14,537 nucleotides of DNA, from assembly GCA_018825925.1 (NCBI GenBank), contig JAHKAT010000070.1, positions 1 through 14,537 on the forward strand, written 5' to 3'. This document shows, piece by piece, positions 1 to 7,266 of the stretch. Position 1 is the stretch's first letter. Every line of letters begins with the position of its first letter. A program made the translations under genes and the position numbers. This stretch comes from Bacteroidota bacterium. Its GTDB lineage: Bacteria > Bacteroidota > Bacteroidia > Flavobacteriales_D > Crocinitomicaceae. The notes under the pieces are model-generated. The model did no database searches. It saw only the letters and a program-made list of their open reading frames with translations, and had not been told where the DNA came from.

Positions 1-881
1 TCCAGCTCGCTAGAACTGTATTCAGGAATTAACAAAATATGTTGACAAACATAATCTTCTCCTTTACGCTTCACTAATTTCATGATGTGGTAACCGTATT
101 CAGTTTCAAACACATTCGAAATTTCGCCTTCTTTTAATGAAAATGCGGTTGCTTCAAATTGTGGAACCATCATACCTCTAGTGGCTTCAATTTTCCCACC
201 TTCTTTTGCACTTCCAGGATCCATTGAATGTATCCTAGCTTGAGTTTCAAAGCTTTTTCCTCCTAAAATATTTGTTCTGATCTCTTCTAATTTTGTTTTA
301 GAAATTAACTTATCCTCTTTGGTTACTGCAGGATAATGAACAATTTGTTGAAAGCTCAATTGAGAACTTATATAAGGAATACTATCAGTTGGGATGTTTT
401 TGTAAAAGATATCCACCTCTTTGGGCGTAACAGTAACATCTGCAGAAATTTTTCGCTCCATTTCCTGGGTCAACAAACGGTCTTTTATAATTTCACGAAA
501 CTCAGTTTTGATTTGAGTTACAGATTTCCCGTAAAACGCCTCCAATTTTTCGCGACCTCCAATTTGTTGTTCGATAATACGGATTCTATTTTCCATTTCT
601 GCATCCACTTGTGCATCTGAAACAAGAATTGAATCTAATTTTGCTTGATTCAACAGTAAGTTTTGAACCATCATGTCTTCGATGATTTTACAATCTGTTT
701 CCTTCGACACCTCTAAGCTTGCCTGTATCATCTGAAGTTTTTGTTGCTGTAAGTCGGACAATAAAATGATGTTATCACCCACCTGTGCTACAATTTTATC
801 GATTACAAGGGGCTCCTTTTGAGCACACAATGGTAAAGAAAACAGTATAATTAAGCAGCTATAAAAATATTTCAATGGCAT
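1..881 (-). CDS. surA: SurA-type periplasmic peptidylprolyl isomerase/chaperone, partial (3' end off the left edge)
   Basis: The first 293 residues are present and the reading frame runs off the left edge. Residues 1-20 form a signal peptide (charged start, leucine-rich core, cleavage probably after LCA). Residues 25-170 resemble the SurA N-terminal chaperone region, opening with the typical IVAQVGDNIILLSDL. Residues about 174-272 are a parvulin (PpiC) rotamase domain with GGKIEATRGMMVPQFE and ETEYGYHIMKLV. A second domain begins at about 278 with VCQHILLIPEY and is cut. Family proteins are about 450 residues long. By family knowledge SurA escorts unfolded outer-membrane proteins through the periplasm. 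The ATG at 881 lies inside the end of the upstream lipoprotein gene (23-nt overlap), suggesting translational coupling. It is probably the last parvulin gene of the guaB-led operon. Confidence 0.9.
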   Translation of the reverse strand, partial: MPLKYFYSCLIILFSLPLCAQKEPLVIDKIVAQVGDNIILLSDLQQQKLQMIQASLEVSKETDCKIIEDMMVQNLLLNQAKLDSILVSDAQVDAEMENRIRIIEQQIGGREKLEAFYGKSVTQIKTEFREIIKDRLLTQEMERKISADVTVTPKEVDIFYKNIPTDSIPYISSQLSFQQIVHYPAVTKEDKLISKTKLEEIRTNILGGKSFETQARIHSMDPGSAKEGGKIEATRGMMVPQFEATAFSLKEGEISNVFETEYGYHIMKLVKRKGEDYVCQHILLIPEYSSSEL

Positions 882-1710
882 GTTTGTTTTTTATTTCGAG
901 GTTTAATTGTGTTTGTATTTTCTCTCGCTTTTCATTCATTCGATTGATCAAAATGCGGTCTTTTACTTGTACACGAACAAAGTCTAAAGGTGAAACGTCG
1001 TCTTTAACTTTATAGTCTAATATATTTATAAAATAGACATATTCGTCATCTGTATAATAGGTTTTTGTTCTATTCAAAACCATATTATCCTTGTCAACAC
1101 CTTTAATGGGTATCTTGTTTCTAATTTTGGTAAAGAACACCCAATTTTCATCATCAAAATAAAAGTCCTCAGCGTAAAGTTTCGCATAAGATTCTATTTT
1201 GGCGATGTCTTTATCATTTTTTAACAGGAAGGCCGTTTTTACTTTCTCTATTACGGGTGCTTTCTTTGAAATTTTTAAAAATAAAACTTTAATGATAAAG
1301 TCTTGTAAGGTAAATTCTTCGGCATGTGATTCATAGTAGGTTTTCAGTTGCTCTTCAGTGACAACAGTATCAATTTTTTGAAGCAGTTTGTTCTCTGTCA
1401 AAGCATATTCCGCTAACTCGCCCAAAAAAAGATCGGTTCTTATTTTATTCTCTTGACTTAAATTTTTGAAATTAGCATCCAATTCATCTGCCATGGCCAT
1501 GGATTGACACCAATCGTTGACAAACTTTTGAATTTCAGCCTTATTCTTATAATTTAACCCATACGCTCTCATTGCAGCATTTAGGTCCGACTGAAAAAGT
1601 TCGTGCTCATTTACACGAGCAATCAACTCGTCGCGAGAACAAGCTATAAATAGCAAAAGGGCAGCCATCAAGCCACCCTTTAACAATAGATATTTAATTT
1701 TATTTACCAA
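859..1710 (-). CDS. SurA/parvulin-like lipoprotein with degenerate PPIase region
   Basis: A 283-residue exported protein. A short basic start (K4, K6, K11) and a hydrophobic stretch end in LLLFIAC, so Cys24 is the probable lipidated residue. This indicates a lipoprotein, although Phe at -3 is a loose lipobox. ARVNEHELFQSDL right after the Cys matches the start of SurA/PpiD N-terminal domains. Residues about 100-235 sit where a parvulin domain would be, but the GG...GF and F-G-Y-H motifs of active parvulins are missing, so it may be a chaperone without isomerase activity (inference). The frame opens only with TTG at 1710, which overlaps the upstream PPIase gene by 11 nt. Alternatives are TTG at 1686 and ATG at 1668; the ATG would leave no positive residue before the hydrophobic core. 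It lies between two true parvulin genes in one operon. Confidence 0.78.
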   Translation of the reverse strand: MVNKIKYLLLKGGLMAALLLFIACSRDELIARVNEHELFQSDLNAAMRAYGLNYKNKAEIQKFVNDWCQSMAMADELDANFKNLSQENKIRTDLFLGELAEYALTENKLLQKIDTVVTEEQLKTYYESHAEEFTLQDFIIKVLFLKISKKAPVIEKVKTAFLLKNDKDIAKIESYAKLYAEDFYFDDENWVFFTKIRNKIPIKGVDKDNMVLNRTKTYYTDDEYVYFINILDYKVKDDVSPLDFVRVQVKDRILINRMNEKREKIQTQLNLEIKNKHAIEIFL

Positions 1711-3679
1711 GAGAGTACAGTACTGTATTATTAACCTTAATAGGGTATTTTTTCATTAGCGTTTCTAACCAATCTTTTTCCAGTTGGTTTTGAAAATCTG
1801 AAGTCACAGCACCCTTAGCTTCAAGTAATTCTTTATTCGTTGGAGCAATGATTTCATCAATTTTAACGACATAATGTTTTCCATCAAATAAATACGCTGA
1901 ATTAACACCTAATTTCAAAGATTGATCTTTTAAAAAATCAGTGTCTTGCCATTCGTATTTATTGGTGCGAACTTTTAGATTTAACTCAGAATCTTTATTG
2001 ATCTTATCCAAAACATCTTTGGAATTAATAGTATCATTCAGAATCATTGTGTGGACATCCTTTGCTATTTCTTTGGTCGAGCATTCGTAAATTACCGCAT
2101 CATATCTCTCTTTCCATTGATATTTAGAACGGTTGGATTCAAAATATTCTTTTAATCCCGTGGTATCTTTAATGGCTTTATTCCAAACCTTGTCCGACAT
2201 TACCTCATACAATAAAATACCGTCATGATATTCTTGCATTAGCGCTTTGAACGCTGGATATTTTTGTTCTAATCTACTATCTTCATAATCGAGGATGGCT
2301 TGTTTTACAAATAAGTCATATTGAGAATCAACAAGAGTAACGTTATTGGTGATAGGCAATGTTTTGGATTGAGAATTCAGAAAATCAACGAATGCTCTTT
2401 GACGAATTTTTTTCTTGTCTAGAACAAAAAGAGGTTTGTTCTTCTTTAAATTTTCAGCTTTCCACTCTCCCAAATACACTTGAGATGAATCCATGTTTGT
2501 GTAAAACCACTCTTTATTTTTATCACATTTCTCTTTAAAGTGGTATTCTTTCTTTAGTTTACTGACAAAAGAATCCTGCGTTTTTTTAGCTCTTTCGTCG
2601 CGGTTTACTTTCGATTGAAGTTCCTTTTTCATTTCATCGTATGATTTCAAAGGAGAAAGGGAAATTCGCTTGATAATATGGTAACCATATTCGGTTTGAA
2701 TAGGTGCTGAAATTCCACCATCCTTTTCGATAGAAAAAGCAGCGTCTTCAAAATTAGAAACCATTCTTGTAGAGGTTCCCGAACCAAATACAGGCAACAA
2801 ACCGCCTTTACTGCTGGTGGAAGGATCGTCTGAAAACTGTTTTGCTAACTCTTCAAAGTTTCCACCTTCAATCAGTTGTTCATATATTTCATTGATCTTT
2901 TTTATCGCACTTTGTTTTTCGTCGTCGGAAGAATTTGAATTCGCTGCGACCATGATATGTGCCGCTTGTATCACACCTCTTGCTGGTCTAGAATCCGTTA
3001 CTTTCAATAGATGATATCCAAATTTTGTGCGAACAGGCATGGAAATACTTCCCACTGGTGTAGCGTAGGCGGCATCTTCGAAAGGAGATACCATTTGAAA
3101 TGCAGTAAAAAAGCCTAAATCACCACCATTGCTTTTAACTGAAGGGTCTTCTGATCCTCCTTTTTCTTTTGCTACGGTCGCAAAATCTGCTCCTGCAATA
3201 ATTTTATTGCGCAATTCCATGATGCGGTTATAACTAGCCAAGGTATCCGCTGGAGAGGCATTTGAGTTTAAGCGAAATAAAATATGAGAGGCGCGTACTT
3301 CATTTAAAGTTCTTTCATAAGCTTCTTTCACCAAATATTCACTCATCGTGCTATCCGTCAGATAGGGAGTGGCTAACTGTTTACGATATCCTTGAAGTTC
3401 TTTAATTAAGGTTGGAATAGTATCATACCCTAAAGCCTCAGCTTCGGCAACTTTAAGTTTGAATTTTTTAAATAAAGTCATGTACTCATCCATGCTTTCT
3501 TTATCAAACTTTGGGTTGTTATTGTTTTTTAAATAAATCTGCAAAAATTCAGACTTCGTCACTTTCTCTTGACCTATTTCCATTATAATTGGATCGGCTT
3601 GGCAAAAAACACTACTAGAAAATATAAACGTGGTAAGAAAGATAAAAAGTGGCTTCATGAAATTTGATTTTATTAGCAT
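1700..3679 (-). CDS. Periplasmic peptidylprolyl isomerase with two parvulin domains
   Basis: A 659-residue exported PpiC/SurA-like folding factor. The signal peptide is best read from Met8 (ATG at 3658): MKPLFIFLTTFIFSSSVFC followed by Q. The ATG at 3679 only adds MLIKSNF, and both starts are possible. Residues 30-125 are a SurA-like N-terminal helical region. Two rotamase domains follow. The first, about 127-230, has RASHILFRL, GGDLGFFTAFQMVSPFE and FGYHLLKVTD. The second, about 236-340, has QAAHIMVAA, KGGLLPVFG and YGYHIIKRI. Residues 340-659 are a long C-terminal region I cannot assign. There is no lipobox Cys in the right place, so a soluble periplasmic protein is likely. It starts 33 nt after the guaB stop with no visible terminator or promoter between, and its stop overlaps the next gene by 11 nt. 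Confidence 0.9.
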   Translation of the reverse strand: MLIKSNFMKPLFIFLTTFIFSSSVFCQADPIIMEIGQEKVTKSEFLQIYLKNNNNPKFDKESMDEYMTLFKKFKLKVAEAEALGYDTIPTLIKELQGYRKQLATPYLTDSTMSEYLVKEAYERTLNEVRASHILFRLNSNASPADTLASYNRIMELRNKIIAGADFATVAKEKGGSEDPSVKSNGGDLGFFTAFQMVSPFEDAAYATPVGSISMPVRTKFGYHLLKVTDSRPARGVIQAAHIMVAANSNSSDDEKQSAIKKINEIYEQLIEGGNFEELAKQFSDDPSTSSKGGLLPVFGSGTSTRMVSNFEDAAFSIEKDGGISAPIQTEYGYHIIKRISLSPLKSYDEMKKELQSKVNRDERAKKTQDSFVSKLKKEYHFKEKCDKNKEWFYTNMDSSQVYLGEWKAENLKKNKPLFVLDKKKIRQRAFVDFLNSQSKTLPITNNVTLVDSQYDLFVKQAILDYEDSRLEQKYPAFKALMQEYHDGILLYEVMSDKVWNKAIKDTTGLKEYFESNRSKYQWKERYDAVIYECSTKEIAKDVHTMILNDTINSKDVLDKINKDSELNLKVRTNKYEWQDTDFLKDQSLKLGVNSAYLFDGKHYVVKIDEIIAPTNKELLEAKGAVTSDFQNQLEKDWLETLMKKYPIKVNNTVLYSLGK

Positions 3680-3712
3680 TTTAATGTTAGTATTCGATTG
3701 AAAGACAGTGTT

Positions 3713-5182
3713 TTATTTACTGTAATTTGGTGCTTCACGGGTAATTGTAACATCGTGTGGATGCGATTCTCTCACTCCGGCAGAGGTAATTCTAATAAAT
3801 TCAGCTCCTTGAAGTGTTTCAACTGTCGGCGCCCCACAATAACCCATTCCAGCTCTTAATCCACCAATAATTTGGTACATTACCTCTAGTAAGTTTCCTC
3901 GGTATGGAACCCGACCAGAAATACCTTCCGGAACTAATTTTTTGATGTCATCCTCAGCATCTTGAAAATAACGGTCTTTTGACCCTTTTTGCATGGCTTC
4001 AACGCTACCCATTCCTCGGTATGATTTGAATTTTCTGCCTTCAAAAATAATCGTTTCACCAGGAGATTCTTCTACCCCGGCAAACATAGAACCAACCATA
4101 ACAACGTCAGCTCCAGCGGCTACGGCCTTAACAATGTCGCCAGTGTAACGTATTCCACCATCTGCGATTACAGGCACCCCTGAGCCTTCAATGGCCAGAG
4201 CAACATCATTAACTGCGGTAAGTTGAGGAACTCCAACACCTGCAATAATTCTGGTTGTACAGATAGAGCCAGGACCAATGCCCACCTTCACAGCATCTGC
4301 GCCTGCTTCAACCAAATATTTAGCAGCTTCTGCAGTTGCAATATTTCCAACCACTACGTCCAAGTTGCTGTGTTTGGCTTTTACTTCTTTCAGTTTTTCA
4401 ACAACTCCCATGGTATGCCCGTGAGCGGTATCTATAACAATTGCGTCCACGCCAGCCTCTACAAGGGCGTCAACTCTCTCTAAAGTATCAGCGGTAACTC
4501 CAACGGCAGCAGCTACTCGCAAGCGACCTAAAAGATCTTTACAAGAAAGTGGATGTTGTTTTACTTTTATGATATCTCTATAGGTGATTAGACCAATCAA
4601 ACGGTTGGTTGAATCGATTACAGGAAGTTTTTCAATTTTATTTTCTTGTAAAATTCCTTCTGCTTTTGATAAATCAACTTGATCTGTCGCTGTTATGATG
4701 TTTTTTGAAGTCATGACCTCCGCTATGGGACGCTTCATGTTCTTTTCAAAACGTAAATCACGATTGGTTACTATACCTTTAAGTTTCATTTCTGAATCTA
4801 CAACAGGTATTCCCCCAATGCTGTTTTCCTTCATCAATGCTAGCGCATCTTCAACCAAAGCATTTTCGGCTAGAGTGATAGGGTCGATAATCATTCCACT
4901 TTCAGAACGCTTCACTTTACGCACTTCCATAGCTTGCTCAGCAATAGTCATGTTCTTGTGAATCACACCAATACCTCCTTGTTGCGCGATAGCAATAGCT
5001 AATTTGGATTCAGTTACTGTATCCATGGCAGCGGAGACAATCGGAGTATTTACCTCGATGTTTCGAGTGAACTTGCTTTTTAAAACAACGTCACGAGGTA
5101 AAACTTTAGAAAAGGCTGGAACTAGTAATACGTCGTCATATGTTAGACCTTCACGTATTTCACCGATATTTTTAAGAGACAT
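3713..5182 (-). CDS. guaB: Inosine-5'-monophosphate dehydrogenase
   Basis: IMP + NAD+ -> XMP + NADH, the committed step to GTP, in the cytoplasm. Its 489 residues are the normal bacterial length. The (beta/alpha)8 barrel starts with LTYDDVLLVPAFS. Two CBS modules fill residues about 95-210 (SIGGIPVVDS...GIVTNRDLRF and IEKLPVIDS...GLITYRDI). The catalytic loop is GIGPGSICTTR with Cys308. The phosphate site includes DGGIRYTGDIVKA (341-353) and SYRGMGSVEAM (388-397). The flap carries the Arg404-Tyr405 dyad in KDRYFQ. All key residues are present, so it should be active. The ATG at 5182 begins with the usual MSLKNIGEIREGLTYDDV-type start. It lies 29 nt after a -7-like box and probably leads the operon with the three folding genes. 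Confidence 0.97.
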   Translation of the reverse strand: MSLKNIGEIREGLTYDDVLLVPAFSKVLPRDVVLKSKFTRNIEVNTPIVSAAMDTVTESKLAIAIAQQGGIGVIHKNMTIAEQAMEVRKVKRSESGMIIDPITLAENALVEDALALMKENSIGGIPVVDSEMKLKGIVTNRDLRFEKNMKRPIAEVMTSKNIITATDQVDLSKAEGILQENKIEKLPVIDSTNRLIGLITYRDIIKVKQHPLSCKDLLGRLRVAAAVGVTADTLERVDALVEAGVDAIVIDTAHGHTMGVVEKLKEVKAKHSNLDVVVGNIATAEAAKYLVEAGADAVKVGIGPGSICTTRIIAGVGVPQLTAVNDVALAIEGSGVPVIADGGIRYTGDIVKAVAAGADVVMVGSMFAGVEESPGETIIFEGRKFKSYRGMGSVEAMQKGSKDRYFQDAEDDIKKLVPEGISGRVPYRGNLLEVMYQIIGGLRAGMGYCGAPTVETLQGAEFIRITSAGVRESHPHDVTITREAPNYSK

Positions 5183-5211
5183 TTTGAACCTATTTTTGAA
5201 ATAAATTCCTG

Positions 5212-5219
5212 CAAATTTA
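5212..5219 (-). promoter_or_regulatory. Possible -7 element of the guaB promoter
   Basis: On the minus strand the sequence reads TAAATTTG, an exact match to the Bacteroidota -7 consensus TAnnTTTG, 29 nt before the guaB ATG. No TTG is seen at the expected -33 position, so this rests on the -7 box and its spacing alone. Confidence 0.4.
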
Positions 5220-5313
5220 CGAACAAAATCTGAGTTGGTAGGCAGATTAACGTTTGTTGTTAATTAGTATTTGAAAAAAATGCGACATTTGTAACAATTC
5301 AAACGCTAGTATT

Positions 5314-5967
5314 TTGGTTTTACAGTTAAAAACAATTTTATTCTCTGTTGCAATAATGACACTTTTAGTGGTTGTCAACAATCCTACTTTTTCTCAAAAA
5401 GATAATTCAGATCGCCTGATACAACTGTCGGGTGTTGTAGTAACGGATGGTGAGGTGGAACCTTTACCGTATACGACTATTTTTGATAAAACAATTCGAA
5501 AAGGGGTGATTGCCGATTACTACGGTTTCTTTTCTTTGGTCACGAAGCCGGGTGACACCTTGTTTTTCTCCTACTACGGTCACAAAACGAGTAGTTTTAT
5601 TGTGCCTGATACATTAACTAGCAATCGTTACAGCATTATTCACGTGATGCAAAAAGATACTCTTAATTTACCTCAAGTAGATGTCTACCCTTGGCCGTCG
5701 CGAGAAGATTTTGCACGTGCTTTTGTGGAGATGGAGCCCTACGATGATGCCCTAAGAAGAGCACAGCGACAATTATCAGGTGAAAGTTTGGCTTTTGCAG
5801 CAGCGAGAATCGAAACAGACGCTTCGCTGGCCTCAGGATATGCGATGAATCAATTGCAAACGAAAATTTATACCCAGGGTCAAACCCCAGTTAATAATTT
5901 ATTTAATCCATATTCTTGGGCAAAATTCATTGAAAGCTGGAAGAAAGGGGAACTAAAAAGAGAATAA
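5314..5967 (+). CDS. Exported protein with carboxypeptidase-regulatory-like domain
   Basis: A 217-residue protein. Residues 1-28 form a signal peptide (K6, then an Ile/Leu/Val core, cleavage near TFSQ). Residues about 36-113 look like the carboxypeptidase-regulatory-like / CNA-B-type beta-sandwich common in Bacteroidota surface proteins: SGVVVTDGEVEPLPYTTIF, then GVIADYYGFFSL, then GDTLFFSYYGHK. The C-terminal 100 residues are helical and charged and I do not recognise them. The only upstream start in frame before a stop at 5272 is TTG at 5314. The next ATG (5356) would cut away the basic start and most of the signal core, so TTG is favoured. It is divergent from guaB, and a near-match to a -7 box (TAGTATTTG, one base too long) lies at 5265-5273. 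It ends 8 nt from the convergent HD gene. Function unknown; envelope or periplasmic location is inferred. Confidence 0.8.
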   Translation: MVLQLKTILFSVAIMTLLVVVNNPTFSQKDNSDRLIQLSGVVVTDGEVEPLPYTTIFDKTIRKGVIADYYGFFSLVTKPGDTLFFSYYGHKTSSFIVPDTLTSNRYSIIHVMQKDTLNLPQVDVYPWPSREDFARAFVEMEPYDDALRRAQRQLSGESLAFAAARIETDASLASGYAMNQLQTKIYTQGQTPVNNLFNPYSWAKFIESWKKGELKRE

Positions 5968-5974
5968 ATTTTGC

Positions 5975-5989
5975 GTTATCCAGGATAAC
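5975..5989. repeat. 15-bp perfect palindrome at a convergent gene junction (possible terminator)
   Basis: GTTATCC-A-GGATAAC is a perfect inverted repeat covering the stop codon of the HD-domain gene, 8 nt past the stop of the convergent plus-strand gene. As RNA it could fold as a 6-bp stem with a CAG loop. A T-run (five T) follows only about 10 nt later on the plus strand and none follows on the minus strand, so a terminator role is weakly supported. Confidence 0.35.
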
Positions 5990-7211
5990 ATAAGCAATAT
6001 TTTTCCACAGGATTTGCTAGGGCTGAGATATTCAAATTGTCGGAAGCAATTGATAAATCCAAAATATCACCATTTTTCATCAAAAGATTTATGTTTTGCT
6101 TGCCTTGGTTGTAGGCACTGTTGATTAGTTTTTCAGAATAAACAAAGTATTCCGCTTGGTCCTTTGATAAATTAGCCTCTTTCATCACTTTCTGTAGCTC
6201 AATCTCGCGACGTTCATTGGAGTAGGGAGCTTTTGAGATTTCGATTTTCAATAAATTTCTATTAACGAGGCGAGTAGCCAATTCGGATAGGATTTTATCG
6301 GAATGTTTCTGCCAAACCTTGATTGCACCCATAATATCGAAGTCGTCCAATTCTGAAAATTGAAGTAAAACATCTGGATTGGTTTTGAAATCATTCAACT
6401 GTACTTTGTTGGAAAGGAAAAATTGCAGGGCCGGACTGGCAAACAAAGTATGACCATCTGCTATTAATTCTTTGGCCCGTCGAACCACATGAATCAACAT
6501 AAATTCAGCTGAAACAGCCGTTTTGTGCAAATAAACTTGCCAGTACATTAAGCGACGAGCAACTATAAATTTTTCAACAGAGTAAATGGCTTTTTCTTCT
6601 AAAAGAAGCTGGTTATCTCGAACAGTTAACATTTCGATAATTCGCTCACTACCAATCACTCCTTCACTCACACCGGTATAAAAACTATCGCGGTTTAAGT
6701 AATCCAAACGATCCATATCTAATTGGCTTGAAACCAGTTGGTACAAAAACGGTTTGGGGTGTCTGTTGTTGAAAATTTCTAAACTCACTTTCAAAATTGG
6801 AAATTCCTCCACAAGCGCTTCGATAAAAAAGCTGGAAATACTTTCATGAGAAACGCCGTTCACCATGTCATGCTCTAGACTGTGAGAAAAAGGTCCGTGA
6901 CCAATATCATGCAGCAATATTGCACATAAAACAGCTACTTCTTCCTCTTCGGATATCTGCGTGCCTTTTCTTTTAATCACTTGTAAAGCAGTGTACATCA
7001 GGTGCATGGCGCCAAGAGCATGATGGAATCGCGTATGAAGAGCACCAGGATAAACTAAATGTGTCAGTCCCAATTGTTTAATACGACGAAGTCTTTGAAA
7101 GAAAGGATGTTGAATAATATCGAAAATAATTTCATTCGGAATTGAAATAAAACCGTAGACTGGGTCGTTAAAAATTTTCTTTTTATTGTTTCGGCTGAGA
7201 TTCGGGCGCAA
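5976..7211 (-). CDS. HD-domain phosphohydrolase (dGTPase/SAMHD1-like, COG1078 type)
   Basis: A 411-residue cytoplasmic protein with the full metal-binding set of the HD superfamily: H63/H64 in TRFHHALG, H101-D102 in LLHDIGHGPFSHSLEH (with H105 and H110), and D165/D167 in QLDMDRLDYLNRDS. This arrangement is typical of SAMHD1/dNTP triphosphohydrolase-like proteins; the substrate cannot be read from sequence. The N-terminal motif KIFNDPVYGFISIP is the usual beginning of this family about 10 residues into the protein, so the start must lie near 7211. No ATG exists there before the upstream in-frame stop, so the start is TTG at 7211. A -7 box 22 nt upstream supports it. The gene is divergent from porX with a 44-nt gap; this HD-porX pairing is, from memory, common in Bacteroidota. 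Confidence 0.88.
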   Translation of the reverse strand: MRPNLSRNNKKKIFNDPVYGFISIPNEIIFDIIQHPFFQRLRRIKQLGLTHLVYPGALHTRFHHALGAMHLMYTALQVIKRKGTQISEEEEVAVLCAILLHDIGHGPFSHSLEHDMVNGVSHESISSFFIEALVEEFPILKVSLEIFNNRHPKPFLYQLVSSQLDMDRLDYLNRDSFYTGVSEGVIGSERIIEMLTVRDNQLLLEEKAIYSVEKFIVARRLMYWQVYLHKTAVSAEFMLIHVVRRAKELIADGHTLFASPALQFFLSNKVQLNDFKTNPDVLLQFSELDDFDIMGAIKVWQKHSDKILSELATRLVNRNLLKIEISKAPYSNERREIELQKVMKEANLSKDQAEYFVYSEKLINSAYNQGKQNINLLMKNGDILDLSIASDNLNISALANPVEKYCLCYPG

Positions 7212-7233
7212 ATGAATAATTTTAAAATCAAAT

Positions 7234-7266
7234 CAAAGTTAAAAATATAACCCTTATGGAAACCAA
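7234..7266 (-). promoter_or_regulatory. Promoter of the HD-domain gene (-33 TTG / -7 TAACTTTG)
   Basis: The minus strand reads TAACTTTG at 7234-7241, an exact TAnnTTTG -7 box, with a candidate -33 TTG at 7264-7266 (22-nt spacer, at the long end of the usual range). The -7 box is 22 nt from the TTG start codon at 7211. The -33 position falls inside the first codons of porX, so the two divergent promoters must overlap. Confidence 0.5.

Noticed and set aside
336..620. 94-codon open frame on the plus strand
   Set aside because: It lies wholly antisense to surA, whose frame has a signal peptide and parvulin motifs; the translation has no recognisable features.
5265..5273. TAGTATTTG as promoter of the small exported protein
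   Set aside because: One base longer than TAnnTTTG, no TTG at the proper -33 distance, and 40 nt from the start codon, unlike the 22-29 nt of the three better boxes.
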